From positions 1 to 20,193 of the IMG/VR virus record IMGVR_UViG_3300042454_000181: a stretch of 20,193 nt of DNA; one strand, given 5' to 3'. Positions 1 to 8,204 of this stretch are shown one piece after another. The DNA is from a virus. Both the position numbers and the translations under genes were made by a program. The notes under the pieces were generated by a model. The model was not told where the DNA came from. It did not search any database and saw only the letters and a program-made list of their open reading frames with translations. Position 1 is the stretch's first letter. Each line of letters opens with the position of its first letter.

Positions 1-3000
1 GCTGAGCTTGTTCAGCTTAGTCTTCGCAAGCGCCTTGAATTGGTTCACTCCCGTGAAATTCAGGGGATGCGTGAACTGATGGCCAGTATGCGCTACTTGG
101 TTGGCCAGCGTGAAGCCTTGCTTGAAATTGATCCATCGGGTCAAATCAGAGAAGGCATTGTAAAAGAGCTTCAGGGGCTAGTCGAAACCTTCAACAAGAA
201 GACGGCTCGCTTGAATGAGGCGGTTCAGGCCAACCTCAATTCCCATCTTGATCGACTTGGTTTGCCTCCTCGTTCTGGGGTGAAGCCACTGTCGATTGTC
301 TTTGGTGACATGAACACGGTCACTGATGCCGAGCTGAATCAAATTGCTCGTCGTCTTTCTCCTAAGCAAATCGTTAGTCAGGCTAATAGTGATCAGCTAC
401 TTCTCAATTCTCTCTTTGATTGGTCTGGTAGAGAGTTCAAGGCCGGTTTGGCGGAAATCACTGGGATTTCGGTGAACAAAAGGGTGAAGAAGGACACCTC
501 TGAAAACAAGAGAGCCAACTTGGAGGCACTTCGCCGCTTCATGCAAAACGTCGAAGGCAAGTCCAAGCAGGAGGTCTTTAACCTTATTGATTTGATGACT
601 CCTGACATTGAAGAGGGAGCCTCAAACCGCCTTGATCAAGTGCTTCAGATGCTGGTTCTTAGCACGGCTGAAGGACAAGCCTTGATTGACGAGCGCACCA
701 GCACCGAAGCCGAAGTGAAAGCAAAGCTTGATGCTCAAAACGACATCCTTGAAGCAACGCGTGAGAACAACCGGATTAGGCGCGAGCGTGATTTGCTGTT
801 CAACAAGCAAGAGGACACGTTCTACGTTGGTCGCTATCGCCACGTAAGCAATCAGCTTGGCCCTGATAGAAAACCTCTAGCCGTGCAGGTTGGTGTGGAG
901 CTTGTTGCTGAAGGGATGGCTTTTGATCCGAAGAAGAAGCTTAGTAGGCAGGCTCAAAATGAACGCGACCAGCAAGTTGCAGATTGGGGTAACGATCTTT
1001 CCCGTCGTCGCAAGTTCTACATTGAGAAGGAAGCATTGCGCCGAGTGCTTAAACGTCACAGCCAAGACCGCGTTGATCAGCACTACAAGAAGCTAAGAGG
1101 GCAGTTGGACAACTTCAACACCTTTGATCCTAGCCGCATGATCAACGAGGCCATGGATCGTGTTCGCATTGAAGACGCGGTGATCAAGAGCCGCTTTGAT
1201 CGGGCTGTAAGCGACAAGGAGAAGGCTGCTGCACGAGGTGTCTCGCAAGAGGCCTTGATGATGATGCTAGAGCACCAGAAGGGCTTCTACACGGCACCTA
1301 TTGTAGACCTTAAGAACAAGACCGCAGACGAGCTTCGCCAAATGCGGGTTGAAGACCGAAAGGTTCGACGAGCCAAGTGGCAGCTTAATCCAAGGAATAT
1401 TGAAGACCGTCGTCGCCTAACTGGCACGCTAGTCAATGACGGAACCCCTGTGGTTCTAATGGCCGTAAATGCACGCGAGCGTCTTCTTCGTGCATTCCCA
1501 AAGACCGTCACCCCTCAGAACGTCAATCGGCAGGTCAATGACATCGTCCTTCGGGCTTTGGCTGACCACGATGGTAGTGGGGTGTTCATGCAGCAGACAA
1601 TGTCTGTAGACACCAAAACCCCATTTGCCTCTCAAGACTTCAACATCACCCAAGGCCAAACACTAAATGCCAAGGAAGCAGGCAAGGTGTTTTCTGCTCA
1701 CTTCGTTAAGAACCTTGGTAAGTGGCTTGATCTGACAAGGGGCGGAAAAGTCAACCTTTCTGGAACCAACTCCAAGAAATCGATTGAGTTCTTCTCTTCC
1801 TTGGTTGAGCAGCTAGCTCAGGTTTACAGCAACCAAGGTTTGCGTGATCGAAAGGGACGACTCAATCCCACCGGGGAAAAGGTTAAGGCTCTTCTAGAGA
1901 AAATCGATAACGGCAGGTTCATCGATAACAACAGGGCCATTCAAGACCTCAACCTCATTGGTGTCTACGCTGAGGCGTTTGCCGAACTGGAAGCAACCAG
2001 CATCATGAAGAAGCTGGTGTCTGGCTTGTCCATCCATGATGACTTTGCCTCCTTGACGATGATGAAAGCGTTCCATCATCAGGACGCACGAGTTCGGATG
2101 CGCTTCATCAAGGACCACGTTGCTCGCGAGACAGCCGTTCACCTTCAGGCTTTCCTTGAGAAGGGCTTTGATAATGGGCGTAGTGGCCGTGAGGGTGGTC
2201 ACACTGCCCGCGAAGCAGCTCGCTCAATCATTGCCAACGAGGCCAAGAAGCTTAAAGGAAATGCTCTTGATCAGACCATTGGCTATGTTCTGGCTCAGCT
2301 TGAAGGTTTGTCTGACAACAATGGCATGGGTTTGTCTCAGGCTCTTGGTGCTTGGATCAAAGACTTCTCCAATAGCTACAATGACCTGCTGCAACTGGAA
2401 GATGCTCAGAAGGCTCGCTGGGGAGGAAAGACTGGCCTAGCCAAGCGGTTCCTTTGGGCTAACCACATCGAGCTAATTCGTGACATCCCATTGGCTAGCC
2501 GAATCATTCAGATTATGAAGGAGTCGGGGGCGACCAGTCAGTACATGGCTGTAACCTACGCAGTGAAACCAGCTCAGCAATTCAATCGAGACGAGAATGC
2601 TCGGGATGTGATTGAGGCCCTGCGTAAGGCTTTGCTGAAATCAGCCTCCAATGAGAAAGCTGTAAAAGATTACGCTGACGTAATCCACAAAACCTTGAGC
2701 GACACCTACAACGCTACCACCTTGACCTTGGCTCTAATGTCAAAACCTCAAGGTGACGAAACCACTGGCGAGACTGACGAAGAAGGCAAGCCGTCCTCTT
2801 GGAAGAACCGGAGCATCGAACCTTCCCGTCGAACTTACACCTCGGTTCCAATGCGGATGGCTTACGCTGCCAATCCCAATTCCAAGAAGCCTCGTAAGGT
2901 AAAGGAAGGAAAGTGGATTCCAGATCCAGCCGACACCGTCTCAATCACTGACAGTGCTTTCTTTGGTGGTGCAGGTAAGCGTGAAGAGAACCGGAAGAAG

Positions 3001-4791
3001 GCTTCTGTGTTCCGTCCATTGGCTATTAACGGACTAGCTGCCCCATTGGCTGTTCTGGATGACTCTCTTTACCGGCTTAACGTAGCGCCAAACTACGAAA
3101 TTCTGCGTCGATTGACTGGCAAGGTGATGACTCAAAGCGGTATTCCCAAGGTTGGGGACTCCATGATGATCAACTCCGCTACCCGCAACGCCGAAAACGA
3201 AGAAGAGGACTATACCGAAGAATGGAACATTGCGATGGCTGCTATTGCCACTGAAATTGAAAACAACATTTTCAACGACGGACGAATCGGCGTGGTTAAC
3301 ACTGGCTTCTCTGAAACGATGACCTTCCTTGCTTCCACTTACGTGGTTCGAGCATTGTCTTCTGCTCAGCAGATTTGGAATCAGGTGCTTCCTCCAGTGG
3401 CTTTGTTTGTAACCAAAAAGTTGCTAACTGGTCAGTTCCAAGAAGCTTCTGACTTCCTCAAGATTTTGAGCCAGTCGATTAGTTCGCTAGTTACCCGAGA
3501 TTCATTCCGAGCAGATCTTAACGATTTCACTAAGCGCGTTTCTCCTTTCATTCACTTCCGTGGTGTTGACGGTCAAGACGTTGCTCGAAATGAACTTCGT
3601 TCTCAGCTTCGTTACGTTGATCCAAAAGCAAATCAGCTAATTGGAAGAAGCAAGCAGCTGTCCGGTAAGTTTGTTAAAGAGTATGAAAACCTAGGGGAAA
3701 AAGCACTAAACTATCTCATCGGCTCTGGTGAGCGATTGGTGTCTCGCGCAATCTTTGCGGCTGAACTCATGAGTGAGATTCGCCGTCGCAACGAAGGAGT
3801 TGGTCCCAAAACCGTTGAGGAATTGTTCGATCTCAAGGAAGATCAGATTCCTGTGGTTGCCAATGAGATGGCTCGAATCAAGGTGAGTGACATGATGGGT
3901 CAGTCCGATCAAAGCAAGAAGTCCCTGCTCTTCCAGAGCCAGTCTGATAGCCCTGTGTGGTCTTCTTTGCTCAAGTCGCTTGTTCGATTCAGTAACCACA
4001 CTGCGACCACCTCATCGAACATGACAGCATTCCTTCCCGGTTTGCTTGTTAAGGATGAAAACAATCGCACTCGTCAAGAAGCTGTGGAAAACATCATTGG
4101 AACCATTGGCCAGAACGTGGTCTTCCACTTTGCTAAAGTTCACACGCTAGTGCCAATGCTGTTTTATGTGTTCTACTTGGCAGGTGGCGACGATGATGAT
4201 GAAGCCGCTCGGAAGGCACAGCTAGTTGCCGATGACTGGTTGTCTTCTGAAGGTGATAGTGACCTTGTGGGCTTCGGAAAGGACTTGGCGTTTGGTAGCC
4301 AGAAGCAGTTGTTCAGCGACAAGAAAACTGCTGATGCTGCTCAGGCTTCCGCAATGGCCATGCTGACTTCCAAGGTGGGCATTGAGCTTGCCTCTGGAGT
4401 TCCTGTTCTTGGTGTGATGGCTGGATACTCTCCAATTAGCTCCATCCTAGCCCGCAACTTCGTCAACCCAGCTTCTGAGGAATTGGCAAGTGCTGTAACA
4501 GGAGTTGAAGTGGCCAACGCTTGGTATGAAAAGACCCGGGTTGGAGTGCAGGAGTATAGCGGTGGAGGCATTGAGAACATGGCTGACATCACTGCTCCAA
4601 GTTCGGTGCTTTACGACATGATGGCTGCACCCAAGCTGGCGTATGATGCTTACCCCACTGCGAACAGCTTTGACATTAGCCTCTACCTGATGTCTGAGCT
4701 ATTCTCTCCTGCTAGAGACTATCGCTCGGCACGCCGCAAGGAAATGCGCGAGGCAGCAAAGAAGGAAGAAAAGAAGAATAGAAACAACTGA
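1..4791 (+). CDS. Giant phage virion-type protein, 5' end outside window (probable internal/ejected protein)
   Basis: The frame is open from base 1 and 1596 residues are visible, so the TTG at 40 is probably internal and the true start lies upstream. The N-terminal third is charged and helical with coiled-coil-like stretches (around 650-800 and 950-1200 nt). A charged, low-complexity linker follows near 2750-2930 nt. The C-terminal third alternates helical and hydrophobic segments: ALSSAQQIWNQVLPP near 3350 nt, LVPMLFYVFYLAGG near 4150 nt followed by four Asp, and SGVPVLGVMAGYSPISS near 4400 nt. It ends in a very basic tail. No enzyme motif was seen. Size, hydrophobic C-terminal patches and being the only rightward gene resemble giant internal virion or polyvalent (LPD-containing) proteins that travel with phage DNA; this is inference. 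It ends 4 bp before a convergent gene, with no clear terminator between. Confidence 0.75.
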   Translation, partial: AELVQLSLRKRLELVHSREIQGMRELMASMRYLVGQREALLEIDPSGQIREGIVKELQGLVETFNKKTARLNEAVQANLNSHLDRLGLPPRSGVKPLSIVFGDMNTVTDAELNQIARRLSPKQIVSQANSDQLLLNSLFDWSGREFKAGLAEITGISVNKRVKKDTSENKRANLEALRRFMQNVEGKSKQEVFNLIDLMTPDIEEGASNRLDQVLQMLVLSTAEGQALIDERTSTEAEVKAKLDAQNDILEATRENNRIRRERDLLFNKQEDTFYVGRYRHVSNQLGPDRKPLAVQVGVELVAEGMAFDPKKKLSRQAQNERDQQVADWGNDLSRRRKFYIEKEALRRVLKRHSQDRVDQHYKKLRGQLDNFNTFDPSRMINEAMDRVRIEDAVIKSRFDRAVSDKEKAAARGVSQEALMMMLEHQKGFYTAPIVDLKNKTADELRQMRVEDRKVRRAKWQLNPRNIEDRRRLTGTLVNDGTPVVLMAVNARERLLRAFPKTVTPQNVNRQVNDIVLRALADHDGSGVFMQQTMSVDTKTPFASQDFNITQGQTLNAKEAGKVFSAHFVKNLGKWLDLTRGGKVNLSGTNSKKSIEFFSSLVEQLAQVYSNQGLRDRKGRLNPTGEKVKALLEKIDNGRFIDNNRAIQDLNLIGVYAEAFAELEATSIMKKLVSGLSIHDDFASLTMMKAFHHQDARVRMRFIKDHVARETAVHLQAFLEKGFDNGRSGREGGHTAREAARSIIANEAKKLKGNALDQTIGYVLAQLEGLSDNNGMGLSQALGAWIKDFSNSYNDLLQLEDAQKARWGGKTGLAKRFLWANHIELIRDIPLASRIIQIMKESGATSQYMAVTYAVKPAQQFNRDENARDVIEALRKALLKSASNEKAVKDYADVIHKTLSDTYNATTLTLALMSKPQGDETTGETDEEGKPSSWKNRSIEPSRRTYTSVPMRMAYAANPNSKKPRKVKEGKWIPDPADTVSITDSAFFGGAGKREENRKKASVFRPLAINGLAAPLAVLDDSLYRLNVAPNYEILRRLTGKVMTQSGIPKVGDSMMINSATRNAENEEEDYTEEWNIAMAAIATEIENNIFNDGRIGVVNTGFSETMTFLASTYVVRALSSAQQIWNQVLPPVALFVTKKLLTGQFQEASDFLKILSQSISSLVTRDSFRADLNDFTKRVSPFIHFRGVDGQDVARNELRSQLRYVDPKANQLIGRSKQLSGKFVKEYENLGEKALNYLIGSGERLVSRAIFAAELMSEIRRRNEGVGPKTVEELFDLKEDQIPVVANEMARIKVSDMMGQSDQSKKSLLFQSQSDSPVWSSLLKSLVRFSNHTATTSSNMTAFLPGLLVKDENNRTRQEAVENIIGTIGQNVVFHFAKVHTLVPMLFYVFYLAGGDDDDEAARKAQLVADDWLSSEGDSDLVGFGKDLAFGSQKQLFSDKKTADAAQASAMAMLTSKVGIELASGVPVLGVMAGYSPISSILARNFVNPASEELASAVTGVEVANAWYEKTRVGVQEYSGGGIENMADITAPSSVLYDMMAAPKLAYDAYPTANSFDISLYLMSELFSPARDYRSARRKEMREAAKKEEKKNRNN
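374..386. promoter_or_regulatory. Partial copy of the TTAG..CTAA palindrome inside the giant gene
   Basis: The 13 bases TTAGTCAGGCTAA are identical to the core of the intergenic site at 6688-6702. This copy is coding (Val-Ser-Gln-Ala-Asn), so it may be chance; it is listed because a 13-base match to an intergenic motif is unlikely in 20 kb. Confidence 0.2.
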
Positions 4792-4795
4792 CTTC

Positions 4796-5185
4796 TCAAA
4801 ACTCAGGCTCTTGAGGAAACGCTGGTAACTGAGAAGTTGGTTGCCAGCGTTCTTCTGCGTCTGGGATTCTTCTCATTTTGAATTTTTCTTTCTCACGCTT
4901 GGATAACCAAGAAGGAACAATCAATTCACCCAGTAGGCTTCTTTTGGTTCCGTGAGAAGGACAGGAAAAAACAGCAATTTCATTTTCAATTGTAATCTTC
5001 CTTTTCATAATTCTCCAAAGAATGTTGAGTCCTCTCCATGTTGGATAGCATTCACGAAGAATTCGGTCATAATACTTTTCAGCGCTCTTCAAAGACCTGA
5101 ACTCTTTCGTTACGGCGTCATTCCAAGGCCCCCCATCTAGTGATGCTTGGATGTGATACTTGGTTGTAGATTTTACTTTATTCAT
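4796..5185 (-). CDS. Hypothetical protein, 129 aa
   Basis: Not recognised. It is a soluble, strongly basic protein (many Lys and Arg), with a Tyr/Trp-rich first half and a Pro/Gln-rich tail ending PQEPEF. No cysteine cluster, membrane segment or nuclease motif is visible. ATG start at 5185; the upstream leader is A/T-rich (a run of T, then GACCTC) with no Shine-Dalgarno site. It converges on the giant gene with a 4-bp gap, so it is the last gene of the leftward block here. It is followed upstream, after 64 bp, by the 210-aa gene. Confidence 0.7.
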   Translation of the reverse strand: MNKVKSTTKYHIQASLDGGPWNDAVTKEFRSLKSAEKYYDRILRECYPTWRGLNILWRIMKRKITIENEIAVFSCPSHGTKRSLLGELIVPSWLSKREKEKFKMRRIPDAEERWQPTSQLPAFPQEPEF

Positions 5186-5249
5186 GAGGTCAAAAAAATA
5201 GACAGATGGACGAATCCAACTGCCTACTTTATGGTTGTTTGATTAAGAC

Positions 5250-5882
5250 TCAATAAGCCCACTTTGCGTCACCCAAGATTTCATCAGAGTCTGCCCACCA
5301 TTCGTCCCATTGAGCATTGGTAGCTACATCCCAATCAGGAATGGCAGCAGCGGCTTCTTTCTTTGTAAGTGACATTGGAAGCCACTTGATTCGGTTGTTC
5401 GGGTAAATGGCAATTTGTCCATTCTCAAGGCGAAGCACGTTGCCTTCTTTGTGTTCTTCCAAAAGCTCTGCGTCACCAATGTCCATAATCCCTTGGGCTT
5501 GACCTTCCGGGACGTAATCAATGGTAAACCAGTAATGCCCTCCAATTGGCGGCATTCCCTTTCCTAGGTTAACAAGAACAGGAACGTCAGTGAGTTGGTC
5601 TTTACGCCAAATCTCGATTGATCCTGAAAGGCACTCCCACATTTGAACCTTGTGAAGAGGAAGTTCTTTATGGTCGTCTTCAGGTTCAAACCAGTAGATG
5701 CACTGGGGTGGGATTTTGTCGAAGCAGGCAGCGTATTTCTCAACCCACACTTGAAAGCATAGAGGGCGATTGCGCATGGCTCTGACAGAAACAAGCCAAG
5801 CAGGCTCATAGCAATCAGATGGTCCTCCAAAGGCATCACAACGAACAAAGACTTTTGTCTTGGGGCAATTTGCGTTTCTCAT
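5250..5882 (-). CDS. Hypothetical phage protein, 210 aa
   Basis: Not recognised. It is a globular, aromatic-rich protein with Cys at 6, 15 and 24 and others near 42, 53 and 61, none in a tidy CxxC pair. A GGHYWFTIDYVPEG stretch lies mid-protein. The C-terminus is Trp/Asp-rich (DWDVATNAQWDEWWADSDE) and acidic. ATG start at 5882. The start codon abuts an inverted repeat (TGACA/TGTCA at 5882-5900) whose loop reads CCCTCCTAA on the coding strand, so the leader resembles an anti-SD rather than an SD. Two copies of a 12-bp palindrome flank the start (see 5849-5930). Confidence 0.75.
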   Translation of the reverse strand: MRNANCPKTKVFVRCDAFGGPSDCYEPAWLVSVRAMRNRPLCFQVWVEKYAACFDKIPPQCIYWFEPEDDHKELPLHKVQMWECLSGSIEIWRKDQLTDVPVLVNLGKGMPPIGGHYWFTIDYVPEGQAQGIMDIGDAELLEEHKEGNVLRLENGQIAIYPNNRIKWLPMSLTKKEAAAAIPDWDVATNAQWDEWWADSDEILGDAKWAY

Positions 5883-5930
5883 GACATTAGGAGGGTGTCA
5901 TTTGCAATTGGCCTCGCAAGACTTTTGTCT
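5849..5930. repeat. Two copies of palindrome AGACTTTTGTCT, 70 bp apart
   Basis: AGACTTTTGTCT occurs at 5849-5860 and 5919-5930, both preceded by A. The first is inside the start of the 210-aa gene; the second overlaps the stop codon of the 100-aa gene, so the pair flanks the start at 5882. Each is a 4-bp inverted repeat around TTTT. An operator pair is possible; no binding protein is known. Confidence 0.35.
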
Positions 5931-6231
5931 ACTGCCGTCCAATGATTGAGGTCATGTGCCAAGCACCGAGGCATTCAGGGCATTGGTAAGCTCTTAGTCG
6001 CCCCGTGTTAGCGCCCTTCTTCATCCTCAAGCTAATTGCTTGCCTAGCTCTGCTCTCACTGCTGTAGCTCACCTTGCCACATGGGCCTCGAACTGCAATT
6101 TTAAGCTCAACCGTCCCTCCATCAGCGTCTAAACGGTCACGGGCATCCTGCATTGATTCTGGTGCGCTTTCACCTGAAGCTCCAAGAAGCTCAAGCAATC
6201 GATCACTGTCTGCCTTGTTTTTCCGCTTCAC
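5929..6231 (-). CDS. Small zinc-ribbon-like phage protein, 100 aa
   Basis: The C-terminal half has the layout of a small zinc-binding family often seen in phages: a Cys-Gly-Lys (C51), a Tyr-x-Ser-x-x-x-Ala helix region, then YQCPECLGAWHMTS (C84, C87, H92). I expect Zn2+ bound by C51, C84, C87 and H92. The role is unknown; nucleic-acid binding or a structural fold are both possible. The start is uncertain: the longest frame begins with GTG at 6231, overlapping the end of the 149-aa gene by 29 nt; Met27 is the next ATG. The N-terminal 40 residues are acidic and look disordered. Confidence 0.75.
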   Translation of the reverse strand: MKRKNKADSDRLLELLGASGESAPESMQDARDRLDADGGTVELKIAVRGPCGKVSYSSESRARQAISLRMKKGANTGRLRAYQCPECLGAWHMTSIIGRQ

Positions 6232-6652
6232 GCTTTAGCATTTCGATGAGTTTGACAGCTCGGTCGGTCCTTTGGGTTAGGACAGCAACGTCTTCTGGAA
6301 CAAAGCTGATCTTTCGCTTTGCTCGCTGGTAGATGAATCGGGTGCCTTGCCAAAGGTCGTCAACCACTTTGGAAGCGTAGAGGAAATCAAATGGTTCCTC
6401 AATGCCGGGAACTGAAGGGGTCACCATGGGCTTTTCAGATGCTTCTGGCCCCTTGACCAAGGATTCAGACATTGGCTCGTCCTTGCTGCTTTCTGCGTTA
6501 ATCCAATCAGGCTCCCATTCTTGCTCTTCTTCAATTTTGGTTGCAATTTGAACAGGCACACCAAATTCAGTAATTGGACCCGGAGAAGGATCGAGCACAT
6601 CATCAAATTGAACTTTGGCTTTCTTGGTTGTTTTCCTAGCTGTTTTTTTCAT
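6203..6652 (-). CDS. Hypothetical protein with basic N-terminus and acidic middle, 149 aa
   Basis: Not recognised. Residues 1-13 are almost all Lys, Thr and Arg. Residues 15-85 are acidic, proline-rich and probably disordered. Residues 88-149 look helical (DFLYASKVVDDLWQG, then RTDRAVKLIEMLKREAEKQ) and may form a coiled coil. The basic/acidic polarity suggests a nucleic-acid- or protein-binding accessory factor, but no function can be assigned. ATG at 6652 follows an A-rich leader (CTTAAACAAAAC) without an SD. A palindrome-like site lies 36 bp upstream (6688-6702). Confidence 0.75.
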   Translation of the reverse strand: MKKTARKTTKKAKVQFDDVLDPSPGPITEFGVPVQIATKIEEEQEWEPDWINAESSKDEPMSESLVKGPEASEKPMVTPSVPGIEEPFDFLYASKVVDDLWQGTRFIYQRAKRKISFVPEDVAVLTQRTDRAVKLIEMLKREAEKQGRQ

Positions 6653-6687
6653 GTTTTGTTTAAGAGGTTTTGCAACTTGATTGAAGA

Positions 6688-6702
6688 TTTAGTCAGGCTA
6701 AG
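6688..6702. promoter_or_regulatory. Palindromic intergenic site, copy 1 (TTTAGTCAGGCTAAG)
   Basis: This imperfect palindrome matches the sites at 12054-12068 and 19851-19865. It overlaps the stop codon of the HNH gene at 6698 and lies 36 bp upstream of the ATG at 6652. All three copies sit in the short gap before a leftward gene, so an operator or promoter element is plausible. Confidence 0.35.
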
Positions 6703-7186
6703 GCTCAAGGGCTTTCAGTGCGTAAAGCGGCGGATGCTGGCATTTCATCACCAGCTTCAAGGCGTCTGCCATGGATAGAACTTTCGAGTTCCTCCCGGTC
6801 CATAGCAAACCCACGGAAGTGGCCCATGCCGGGTTATCGTGAACCCGTTGATGACAGGCGGTGTGGAGCATGAACGTGAAGCAGAAGGCGTTTTTCCGTC
6901 TTCCTGCCGGATGGTGGCGCTCCATGATGTTTTTGTCGGAAGGTAGTCCGCAGGCTGCGCAAAAGACATAATCAGGTATTAGGTTCCAAGTCTCGCCGTA
7001 GCGCTTCAGCAAATCCTTTCGGGTGGATGACAATGGTGGGCGCTTACGACGCGTTACAGATGCCTTCTTGACCTCAAGAACAGGCTCCTCAGATTCAATT
7101 GGCGGGGTTGCTGCCGAATTGAGCAAATCCGTCAATGCCGCGTTCCACGACTTCCGCTTTGGCTTCGTTGATTGCTTTTTCTTCAT
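6698..7186 (-). CDS. HNH endonuclease, 162 aa
   Basis: The second half carries an HNH/beta-beta-alpha-metal signature: C76-x-x-C79 (FCAACG), E89-R-H91-H92-P, then LHTACHQRVH with C111, H112 and H116, followed by DNP and an Ala/Trp stretch. This predicts a divalent-metal-dependent DNA nuclease with a structural zinc; in phages such proteins are homing or packaging-associated nucleases. Residues 1-60 are Lys/Arg-rich and probably disordered. The ATG at 7186 lies inside the upstream gene, overlapping it by 92 nt in another frame; TTG codons at residues 18 and 21 are alternatives, but no later Met precedes the domain. The other HNH gene (16813-17298) overlaps its neighbour in the same way. Confidence 0.85.
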   Translation of the reverse strand: MKKKQSTKPKRKSWNAALTDLLNSAATPPIESEEPVLEVKKASVTRRKRPPLSSTRKDLLKRYGETWNLIPDYVFCAACGLPSDKNIMERHHPAGRRKNAFCFTFMLHTACHQRVHDNPAWATSVGLLWTGRNSKVLSMADALKLVMKCQHPPLYALKALEP

Positions 7187-7391
7187 TGAGGAAATTGTCT
7201 AGAGCTTGATCTTGGAGTCGCTGAGAATGCTGAAGAGCCCTCATTTCATGTCCTTTGGGACCGGCTTGACAGACTCTCGCCATTACCAGTGACATTGCAG
7301 CAAGGATGGTTTCGTAGTCAGGGTTTTCACGGAACAAAGGTCCAATGGCTGTGGTGATTTCCTCGCAGAGTTTGTGGGTGGCGCTTTTCAT
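7095..7391 (-). CDS. Hypothetical protein, 98 aa
   Basis: Not recognised. It is a mostly helical soluble protein; the middle has a Met/Ala-rich helix and the C-terminal half a long charged helix (SQRLQDQALDNFLNEEKAINEAK). I chose the ATG at 7391, not a farther-upstream ATG at 7436, because 7391 makes an ATGA overlap with the stop of the preceding gene, like its neighbours, and because the extra residues would only re-read the A-rich leader. Its last 92 nt are also read in another frame as the N-terminus of the HNH gene. Confidence 0.7.
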   Translation of the reverse strand: MKSATHKLCEEITTAIGPLFRENPDYETILAAMSLVMARVCQAGPKGHEMRALQHSQRLQDQALDNFLNEEKAINEAKAEVVERGIDGFAQFGSNPAN

Positions 7392-7657
7392 TGTTTGGTT
7401 TTGGTTTGTTTTTTTGTTTTGATGTAATCTGTCCAAGATCCTTTTTCATATTGAACAAAAGGCAAATCAAGGAACATAAGGGCAAAGTCCAAAAGAGCTT
7501 GGGATCTCTCCACTTTGGCTGCGTAATACTCTCTTGGAGTAGATTCCCATGCTAGTTGTTTTTCATCATCATAGCTATGGAATCGGTATCCATTTCCAAA
7601 TCGGTATAAGCATCCGATCTTTTCTTTTGCGTGAGCAATAGCTTTAGTTTTTGTCAT
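7388..7657 (-). CDS. Hypothetical protein, 89 aa, with Lys/Thr/Gln tail
   Basis: Not recognised. It begins with a basic helix, then an aromatic-rich region (CLYRFGNGYRFHSYDDEKQ) and an amphipathic helix with DFALMFLDLPFVQYE. The last ten residues (KTKKQTKTKQ) are encoded by the A-rich, SD-less sequence that also forms the leader of the next gene, so the tail may be a by-product of that leader. ATG at 7657 overlaps the preceding stop as ATGA, and its own stop overlaps the next start the same way. Confidence 0.7.
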   Translation of the reverse strand: MTKTKAIAHAKEKIGCLYRFGNGYRFHSYDDEKQLAWESTPREYYAAKVERSQALLDFALMFLDLPFVQYEKGSWTDYIKTKKQTKTKQ

Positions 7658-7998
7658 GGTCGATCAATTGGGGTGAATGGTTGCCAAAGCTCAAGCCAAG
7701 CCTGCTTTCCCTCCAAAGGAAAAACAACAACCTGCTCATCAGGAAAAAAGAAAAACGGAATTAGGCGTGCCACTTCAGATGGCTTTGGAGCCAGCTTGTA
7801 AGAGCCATGACCGGCGTGATGGTGAATGCTCACCCTAATCTTGTTCCATCTTTCTAGACGCGTTACATGACAAATGGCGGTGCGCTTTAGGTCATGACGG
7901 CTATGACCTAGCGGGATGTCATAGGTTTCAGGGCTGTCAGGGCCAGCACCTTTGCCTCGTTTTCTTTCATGGCATTTGTAATGGCTTGCCGGTCTCAT
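7654..7998 (-). CDS. Hypothetical protein, 114 aa
   Basis: Not recognised. His- and Arg-rich in the first half (including HHHAGHG mid-protein), with a hydrophobic LIPFFFFPDEQVVVFPL segment near the C-terminus that looks like a buried beta strand pair rather than a membrane helix. Met at 7998 is preferred over the ATG at 8022 because it forms an ATGA overlap with the stop of the DUF3310 gene. It sits in a chain of five overlapping genes running from the winged-helix gene to the 98-aa gene. Confidence 0.65.
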   Translation of the reverse strand: MRPASHYKCHERKRGKGAGPDSPETYDIPLGHSRHDLKRTAICHVTRLERWNKIRVSIHHHAGHGSYKLAPKPSEVARLIPFFFFPDEQVVVFPLEGKQAWLELWQPFTPIDRP

Positions 7999-8204
7999 TT
8001 TGTGAGCCTGTTCAAATACCATTGAGCTTTCTTTAGGTCTTCATCGCCACCCTTGTTCTTTTCACGCCAAGAATACTTCAAGGCATTGCCTTTGCAAAAG
8101 CCTCGGAATTCTTCAGTGGTCAAGGCTGACTCAATTGCATCAATGCACTCAATGCCTCCAGCCGTGTAATGAGGAGGCTGGTTTACCATGTCTACGTCTT
8201 TCAT
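7995..8204 (-). CDS. DUF3310 protein (phage T7 gp1.7-like domain), 69 aa
   Basis: The whole protein matches the DUF3310 pattern: VNQPPHYTAGGIECIDAIES, an EEFRGFCKGNALKY core, then WREKNKGGDEDLKKAQWYLNRL at the end. The domain is widespread in phages and is part of the T7 gp1.7 nucleotide kinase; the stand-alone form has no proven activity, so a role in nucleotide metabolism is inferred from family context and from the MazG gene two genes upstream. ATG at 8204 overlaps the stop of the winged-helix gene as ATGA, implying translational coupling. Confidence 0.9.
   Translation of the reverse strand: MKDVDMVNQPPHYTAGGIECIDAIESALTTEEFRGFCKGNALKYSWREKNKGGDEDLKKAQWYLNRLTK

Noticed and set aside
4791-4830. 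Terminator between convergent genes (CTCAGGCTCTTGAG)
   Set aside because: Only a 4-bp stem, no T-run; lies inside the 129-aa gene's end.
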